Below, one piece after another: positions 58,982 to 64,000 of a stretch of DNA of 64,000 nt. Position numbers and translations under genes: made by a program. The stretch is from assembly GCF_000024865.1 (NCBI RefSeq), contig NC_013595.1:2480001-2544000 (forward strand). The letters run 5' to 3'. The DNA is from Streptosporangium roseum DSM 43021. GTDB lineage: Bacteria; Actinomycetota; Actinomycetes; Streptosporangiales; Streptosporangiaceae. The notes beneath the pieces were generated by a model. The model did no database searches. It was not told the DNA's origin and worked only from the letters and a program-made list of their open reading frames with translations. Each line of letters opens with the position of its first letter. Position 1 is the stretch's first letter.

Positions 58982-60130
58982 GTGGGTGCATCGGTGCTGC
59001 CAAGTGGGCCGCCATCGGTAGACCAGGTGGCCGACCTCGTTGCGAAAGGGAGAGAGCGCGGAAGCGTCACGGTCGATGACGTGGCCGCCGCTCTCGACAA
59101 ATCCGAGCTGCCGTCCGACGCGCTCGAACGCGTCGTCCGCATGCTCGCCGAGCACGGAGTGGAGGTCCTCGAGCCCCAGGGCGAGGAGGAGACCACCCGC
59201 TCCGATGAGGAGGATGTCGGTAAACGCGCTCCGACCAGCGATCTTGTCCGCATATACCTGCGGGAGATCGGACGGGTGCCCCTGCTCACGGCCGAGGAGG
59301 AGGTGGAGCTCGCCAAGTCCATCGAGGCCGGGCTGTTCGCCGAGGACAAGCTGACGAGCGTCGTCTCGCGGCTGGCCTTCCCGGAGTTCAAGGAGCTGGT
59401 CTGGCAGGGCACGCGGGCCAAGCAGCGGCTGATCGAGGCCAATCTGCGGCTCGTCGTCTCGATCGCCAAAAGATATGTGGGCCGCGGGATGCTGTTCCTG
59501 GATCTGATCCAGGAGGGCAACCTCGGGCTCATCCGGGCGGTCGAGAAATTCGACTACACCAAGGGATACAAGTTCTCCACGTATGCCACATGGTGGATTC
59601 GCCAGGCGATCACGCGGGCCATCGCCGACCAGGCGCGCACCATTCGCATTCCGGTGCACATGGTCGAGACGATCAACAAGCTGGTCCGGGTGCAGCGCCA
59701 GCTCCACCAGGATCTGGGCCGCGAGCCGGCGCCCGAGGAGATCGCACTGGAGATGGACCTCCCGATCGACCGGGTGATCGAGATCCAGCGCATCGCCCAG
59801 GAGCCCGTCTCGCTGCAGTCGCCGATCGGCGAGGAGGACTCCGACCTCGGCGACTTCATCGAGGACGCGGACGCGGTCGTGCCGATGGAGGCCGCGGCCT
59901 TCATCATGCTGCAGGACCAGCTCGACGACATCCTCGCGACGCTGTCCGACCGTGAGCAGCGCATCATCCAGCTGCGCTTCGGCCTGGCCGACGGTCACCC
60001 CCGGACGCTGGAAGAGGTCGGCCGGGAGTTCGGCGTGACGCGGGAGCGCATCCGCCAGATCGAGTCCAAGACCCTGGCCAAACTCCGTCATCCGACCAGA
60101 GCTCAGATGCTCCGCGACTATCTCGACTGA
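58982..60130 (+). CDS. rpoD: principal-type RNA polymerase sigma factor (RpoD/HrdB family)
   Basis: A 382-residue group 1-type sigma. A short region 1.1-like N-terminus (SVDQVADLVAKGRERGSVTVDDVAAALDKSELPSDALERVVRMLAEHGVEVLEP) is followed by region 1.2-2 (DLVRIYLREIGRVPLLTAEEEVELAK; NLRLVVSIAKRYVGRGMLFLDLIQEGNLGLIRAVEKFDYTKGYKFSTYATWWIRQAI), region 3, and region 4 (EEVGREFGVTRERIRQIESKTLAKLRHP). It lacks the long N-terminal extension of Streptomyces HrdB. Start uncertain: GTG 58982 chosen, GTG 58994 possible; no ribosome site is seen. The position after dnaG is the canonical primary-sigma locus. Confidence 0.95.
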   Translation: MGASVLPSGPPSVDQVADLVAKGRERGSVTVDDVAAALDKSELPSDALERVVRMLAEHGVEVLEPQGEEETTRSDEEDVGKRAPTSDLVRIYLREIGRVPLLTAEEEVELAKSIEAGLFAEDKLTSVVSRLAFPEFKELVWQGTRAKQRLIEANLRLVVSIAKRYVGRGMLFLDLIQEGNLGLIRAVEKFDYTKGYKFSTYATWWIRQAITRAIADQARTIRIPVHMVETINKLVRVQRQLHQDLGREPAPEEIALEMDLPIDRVIEIQRIAQEPVSLQSPIGEEDSDLGDFIEDADAVVPMEAAAFIMLQDQLDDILATLSDREQRIIQLRFGLADGHPRTLEEVGREFGVTRERIRQIESKTLAKLRHPTRAQMLRDYLD

Positions 60131-60138
60131 GAGTCCTT

Positions 60139-60181
60139 ACGGCGAAGGCCCCCTGGTCCACATCCCGGGGGCCTTCGCCGT
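60139..60181 (+). terminator. 15-bp terminator of rpoD
   Basis: ACGGCGAAGGCCCCC and GGGGGCCTTCGCCGT pair perfectly with a 13-nt loop, 8 nt after the stop codon. Confidence 0.85.
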
Positions 60182-60271
60182 TCCCGGCCCGCGGTGCCTC
60201 CCGGCCCGCCGATGGCGCCCATCACGCCGAGCCGGCGACCTGGATTGGCGGCGCGAGGTAAGGGGAAGCTA

Positions 60272-60289
60272 AGTTAGGGATGCCTAACT
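60272..60289. promoter_or_regulatory. iron-box-like palindrome upstream of efeO
   Basis: AGTTAGG-gatg-CCTAACT is a perfect 18-bp palindrome just before efeO. TTAGG/CCTAA half-sites are those of DtxR/IdeR-type operators, although the spacing differs from the classical 19-bp box. Confidence 0.6.
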
Positions 60290-60306
60290 GATTGTCAGGA
60301 GCTTTC

Positions 60307-61497
60307 ATGCCCCCCGTCATCCGTTCCGTCGCCGCCTGTGGCTTTCTCGCCGTCGCTCTCACCGCCTGCGGTTCGGCCGACGACGGCGCCACCGACGGCG
60401 GCCTGACGACCGGCAGCGGCAGTGCCGAAGGCTCGGCCACCCATGCCGCCCCGACGGGCAAGGTCACCGAGACGGTCGCCGTCGCGGCCACCGACACCAC
60501 GTGCGTGGCGGCGAAGACCGCGCTTTCCGCCGGCGTCGTCGCCTTCCGGGCCAAGAACGGCGGCAAGCAGCCCACCTGGCTGTATCTCTTCCGGGCGGAC
60601 AAGACCGTGGTCGGCGAGCGGGCCAACATCGCCCCCGGCGCCACCGGCGATCTGGTCGTGGAGCTCGGCGCGGGCACCTACCAGCTCGCCTGCAAGCCCA
60701 ACCACGAGGGCGACGGCATCCGCCAGGAGGTCACGGTCACGGGTGAGCTCGCCGTCCAGGCCGACCCGCGCGTCACCCGCGCCGTCGAGGACTACCGGGC
60801 CTACGTCGCCACCCAGGTGGACGACACCATCGCCACGACGAAGAAGTTCGTCGCCGCGGTCAAGAAGGGCGACGTGAAGAAGGCCAAGGCCCTCTACGCC
60901 CCGAGCCGTTTCGGCTGGGAGAGCATCGAGCCGGTGGCCGAGGCGTTCGGCGACATCGACCCCAAGGTGGACCTGCGCGAGGCCGACCTGGAGGAGGGGC
61001 AGAAGTGGACCGGCTGGCACCGCCTGGAGAAGGCGCTGTGGAAGGCCCCGGACACGCTCAAGAAGGAGGCCGAGTACGGTGACATCCTCCTGGCCGACCT
61101 CGCGGAGCTCAAGGCCAGGCTGCCCAGGGCCGAGATCACTGCGAGCTCCATGGCCAACGGGGCCAAGGAGCTGCTCGACGAGGTCGCGACCGGCAAGGTG
61201 ACCGGCGAGGAGGAGGCCTTCTCGCACACCGACCTGTGGGACTTCAAGGCCAACGTGGACGGCGCGCTCAAGGTCTACCAGCTCCTCACCCCGATCGTGA
61301 TGGAGAAGAACCCCGGCCTCGTCACCACGCTGGACGCCGAGTTCGCCGACCTGGACAAGCTCCTGGCCGAGTACACCGAGGGCGACGGCTACGTCCCCTA
61401 CACCGACCTGTCCAGGGAGCAGGTCAAGGAGCTCGCCGACGCCGTCAACGCCCTCGCTGAGCCGCTGTCCGGCCTCGCGGCGGTCGCCGCGAGCTGA
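60307..61497 (+). CDS. efeO: iron uptake system lipoprotein EfeO
   Basis: A 396-residue extracytoplasmic protein with lipobox LTAC (Cys21). The N-terminal cupredoxin-like domain (about 50-150) ends at TYQLACKPNHEGDGIRQEV. The M75 imelysin-like domain (about 155-395) contains GWHRLEKALW, the HxxxE iron-binding motif. AGGAG is 6 nt before ATG 60307. Followed 20 nt later by efeB; the EfeU permease is not in this window. Confidence 0.93.
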   Translation: MPPVIRSVAACGFLAVALTACGSADDGATDGGLTTGSGSAEGSATHAAPTGKVTETVAVAATDTTCVAAKTALSAGVVAFRAKNGGKQPTWLYLFRADKTVVGERANIAPGATGDLVVELGAGTYQLACKPNHEGDGIRQEVTVTGELAVQADPRVTRAVEDYRAYVATQVDDTIATTKKFVAAVKKGDVKKAKALYAPSRFGWESIEPVAEAFGDIDPKVDLREADLEEGQKWTGWHRLEKALWKAPDTLKKEAEYGDILLADLAELKARLPRAEITASSMANGAKELLDEVATGKVTGEEEAFSHTDLWDFKANVDGALKVYQLLTPIVMEKNPGLVTTLDAEFADLDKLLAEYTEGDGYVPYTDLSREQVKELADAVNALAEPLSGLAAVAAS

Positions 61498-61517
61498 CCC
61501 TTACCGAAGGGGGAGAA

Positions 61518-62726
61518 ATGCCCGATCTCAGCCGCCGCCGGCTCCTGACCGGTGCGGGCATCGTCGTGGGCGCCGGAGCCGCGGCGGCCGCCGGCGCCGG
61601 CCTGGTACGGCAGGCGCAGCCGGCGCCGGTCGAGGCCGACGCCCTCGGAGGCGCTATCCCCTTCCACGGCGCCCACCAGGCCGGGATCGCCACTCCGGTC
61701 CAGGACCGGCTGTACTTCGCCGCCTTCGACCTGAGCACCGACTCCCGCGAGAAAGTCGTGGCGATGCTGCAGGCCTGGACCGCGGCGGCCGTCCGGCTGA
61801 CCGCGGCGCAGGAGGTCGGCGGCGGGGCGACGGGCGCGGAGCCGGCCCCGCCGGACGACACCGGCGAGGCCATCGGCCTGCCCGCCTCGCGGCTCACGCT
61901 GACGGTGGGCTTCGGCCCCTCGTTCTTCGACAAGCTGAAGCTGCCCGGGCCGGAGCGGCTCAAGGAGCTGCCGCACTTCCCCGCCGACAAGCTCGACCCG
62001 GCCCGCAGCGGCGGCGACGTCTGCGTGCAGGCCTGCGCCGACGACCCGCAGGTGGCGGTGCACGCCGTACGGAACCTGGTGCGCATCGGCTTCGGCACGG
62101 TGTCGGTCCGGTGGTCCCAGCTCGGCTTCGGCAAGACGTCCTCGACCACGCCGGACGCGCAGACCCCGCGCAACCTGATGGGCTTCAAGGACGGCACGAA
62201 CAACATCGCCGGCACCGACCGGAAGAAGCTGGACGAGCACGTCTGGGTCGGCGACGAGGGGCCCGAGTGGATGCGCGGAGGCTCCTACCTGGTGGCCCGG
62301 CGGATCCGGATGCACATCGAGACCTGGGACCGCACCTCGCTGAAGGAGCAGGAGGACATCTTCGGCCGGACCAAGCGCGAGGGCGCCCCCTACGGCGGCA
62401 CGCGCGAGCACGACCCCGTGGTCCTGGACAGGATGCCGATCGACTCCCACGTGCGGCTGGCCAGCCCGGCCTCGCTGAGCGGGGCGACGATCCTGCGACG
62501 GGGCTACTCCTTCACCGACGGCAGCGACGGCCTGGGACGGCTGGACGCGGGCCTGTTCTTCCTGGCCTACCAGCGCGACCCGGAGAAGGGGTTCATCCCG
62601 ATCCAGCGTGCCCTGGCGGCCACGGACCCGCTCAACGAATACATCCAGCACGTCGGGTCGGGCGTCTTCGCCTGTCCGGGCGGGGTGCGGCCGGGCTCGT
62701 TCTGGGGTCAGGGCCTCCTGGACTGA
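61518..62726 (+). CDS. efeB: Tat-exported DyP-type heme peroxidase EfeB
   Basis: A 402-residue peroxidase with a twin-arginine signal (SRRRLLTGAGIVVGAGAAAA). The DyP motif GFKDG (222-226, Asp225), proximal heme ligand His311 (DSHVRLASP) and distal arginine Arg328 or Arg329 (ILRRGYSF) are present. It oxidises ferrous iron or substrates for the EfeUOB system. GAAGGGGGAG lies immediately before ATG 61518. Co-transcribed with efeO. Confidence 0.94.
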   Translation: MPDLSRRRLLTGAGIVVGAGAAAAAGAGLVRQAQPAPVEADALGGAIPFHGAHQAGIATPVQDRLYFAAFDLSTDSREKVVAMLQAWTAAAVRLTAAQEVGGGATGAEPAPPDDTGEAIGLPASRLTLTVGFGPSFFDKLKLPGPERLKELPHFPADKLDPARSGGDVCVQACADDPQVAVHAVRNLVRIGFGTVSVRWSQLGFGKTSSTTPDAQTPRNLMGFKDGTNNIAGTDRKKLDEHVWVGDEGPEWMRGGSYLVARRIRMHIETWDRTSLKEQEDIFGRTKREGAPYGGTREHDPVVLDRMPIDSHVRLASPASLSGATILRRGYSFTDGSDGLGRLDAGLFFLAYQRDPEKGFIPIQRALAATDPLNEYIQHVGSGVFACPGGVRPGSFWGQGLLD

Positions 62727-62793
62727 CCGCGCCTCCACCCACGGCCGGGGGGAGGCCCTGTTCTCCTGGCGCATACAGGGGCAGACTGGGCAA

Positions 62794-64000
62794 ATGGAGG
62801 CGCGGCCCGCGGTAGACGACGCCGCGCTCGGGCGCGAGGCATGGTCCGTGCTCGACGCGAACCGGGCGGGGGCCGCCACCGTGCCCGCCCCCGGCCTCTA
62901 CCCCCACCAGTGGAACTGGGACTCCACCTTCGTGGCGATCGGCCTGGCCCGGTGGGACACCCGCAGGGCGGGGGCGGAGCTGCTGGGCCTGCTGGCCGGG
63001 CAGTGGAGCACCGGCATGGTGCCGCACATCGTCTTCCGCCCGGCCCACGCCGAGGGCTACTTCCCCGGCCCCTCCGTCTGGCGCTCGCAGGAGAATCCGG
63101 CATCCCCCAACCGGCTGCCCACCTCCGGTCTGACCCAGCCGCCGCTGCACGCCCTGGCCGCCTGGTGGGTGTGGCGGCACGCGGTGGACCGCGAGGAGGC
63201 CGTCGCGCTCGTCCGACGGCTGTACCCGATGCTGGTGGCCCAGCACGCCTACCTCGCCACGGCCAGGGACCTGGGCGGGGGAGGGCTGGCCGCGATCGTG
63301 CACCCGTGGGAGTCGGGGATGGACGACAGCCCCGTGTGGGACGCCCCGGTGGGGGCGCTGCCCGCGGTCCGCTACGCGTACCGGCGCGAGGAGTCCCCCG
63401 CCTGCCATTCCGACAGCCACCAGGACCGCTACACCTGGCTGGCCCTGCGTTACCGCGACTCCGGCTACGACACCGCCTACCTGCGCGACGACCATCCGTT
63501 CGCGGTCGAGGACCCGATGTTCAACGGGATCTGGCTGGCCTCCTGCCAGGTGCTCGCCGAGCTGGCCCCGCTGGCGGGCGCCGACCCCGGGCCGCACCTG
63601 GAGGCGGCCGAGCGGATCCGCGCGGCGCTGCTGGAGCGGCTCTGGTCCGACGGCGTCTTCCGCGTCCGCGATCTGCGCAGCGGGCGGCTCAGCCCCGTCA
63701 GCACGGTCGGGTGCTTCGGGCCGATGCTCGATCCGGGCCTGCCCGCCGACAGGGTGGAGAAACTGGTGGACGTGCTGGAGTCGCCCCGGTTCATGGGCGC
63801 CGCCGGGTATCCGGTGCCGAGCTGCGAGATCCGCGCGCCGCAGTTCGACCGGTCCCGGTACTGGCGGGGGCCGTCCTGGGTGAACACCAACTGGCTGCTC
63901 CGGCTGGCGCTGGCCGTACACGGCCGGACGGACCTGGTGCGGCTGCTCGGCGCGGGCACCCTGCGCCTGGTACGGCAGGCGGGTTTCCGCGAGTGCTTCG
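62794..64000 (+). CDS. GH63-like glycoside hydrolase (mannosylglycerate hydrolase/trehalase-like), 3' end outside window
   Basis: The frame from ATG 62794 stays open to the right edge (402 codons). The sequence YPHQWNWDSTFVAIGLARW is the (alpha/alpha)6-barrel start of GH63/MGH-type glucosidases, WESGMDDSPVWDAP supplies the catalytic Asp region, and RYWRGPSWVNTNWLL is the conserved C-terminal block. CAGACT lies 6 nt before the start, so the message may be leaderless. Likely acts on glucosylglycerate, mannosylglycerate or similar; substrate unknown. Truncated by the window, not by mutation. Confidence 0.85.
   Translation, partial: MEARPAVDDAALGREAWSVLDANRAGAATVPAPGLYPHQWNWDSTFVAIGLARWDTRRAGAELLGLLAGQWSTGMVPHIVFRPAHAEGYFPGPSVWRSQENPASPNRLPTSGLTQPPLHALAAWWVWRHAVDREEAVALVRRLYPMLVAQHAYLATARDLGGGGLAAIVHPWESGMDDSPVWDAPVGALPAVRYAYRREESPACHSDSHQDRYTWLALRYRDSGYDTAYLRDDHPFAVEDPMFNGIWLASCQVLAELAPLAGADPGPHLEAAERIRAALLERLWSDGVFRVRDLRSGRLSPVSTVGCFGPMLDPGLPADRVEKLVDVLESPRFMGAAGYPVPSCEIRAPQFDRSRYWRGPSWVNTNWLLRLALAVHGRTDLVRLLGAGTLRLVRQAGFRECF

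Overview
The window is high-GC DNA (third codon positions almost all G or C) from an actinobacterium. The order HIT, phoH, ybeY, corC, deaminase-like, era, leuA, recO, uppS, zur/znu, glyS, ppdK, dgt, dnaG, rpoD is the actinobacterial core. The accessory genes suggest a Streptosporangiales-type organism; that family placement is an inference, because no rRNA is present. No tRNA, rRNA, CRISPR array, phage or insertion sequence was recognised.

Layout. 1-195: start of a SigE-type ECF sigma factor leaving the left edge (-). 322-3658: HIT protein, then phoH-ybeY-corC. 3999-7522: an inserted block with a lipoprotein and a NarL-type two-component system followed by a DUF4097-like membrane protein. 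7684-8954: degenerate cytidine-deaminase-like gene and era. 9066-14563: a small protein, a Ser/Thr kinase lacking two metal-binding residues, a membrane-anchored solute-binding protein coupled to a polytopic membrane protein, a lipoprotein and a DUF2630 protein. 14714-16542: leuA behind a leucine-rich leader peptide and a 12-bp hairpin, an attenuation layout.

16760-41840 is about 25 kb of accessory genes between leuA and recO. It holds a MerR-sliding-clamp fusion coupled to a TPR gene; an alditol oxidase; Ohr; a FUSC exporter with a MarR regulator; a second MarR with a divergent small membrane protein; a TetR regulator with twin palindromic operators and a three-gene YrdB/epimerase/oxidoreductase set; an amide module (AmiC-like receptor without signal peptide, APC permease, 29-codon ORF, FmdA-type amidase, divergent MarR); a Glu/Leu dehydrogenase; a PhoD-like phosphatase; a DUF234 ATPase; an arginine-to-P5C module (guanidine-modifying hydrolase, ornithine aminotransferase, Lrp regulator); and a CDP-alcohol phosphotransferase pair.

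42003-64000 returns to the backbone: recO-uppS, enoyl-CoA hydratase, CGNR regulator, EamA transporter, a znuA-znuC-znuB-zur operon behind a Zur-type palindrome, glyS, ppdK behind tandem HutC/DasR-type palindromes, dgt, a degenerate M23 lipoprotein, dnaG, the principal-type sigma factor, efeO-efeB behind an iron-box-like palindrome, and a GH63-like glycosidase cut by the right edge.

Regulation is unusually readable. Several genes have a -10-like hexamer 6-7 nt before the start codon (leaderless mRNAs), and many regulators sit next to clear palindromes. Strong hairpins separate most convergent or terminal genes.
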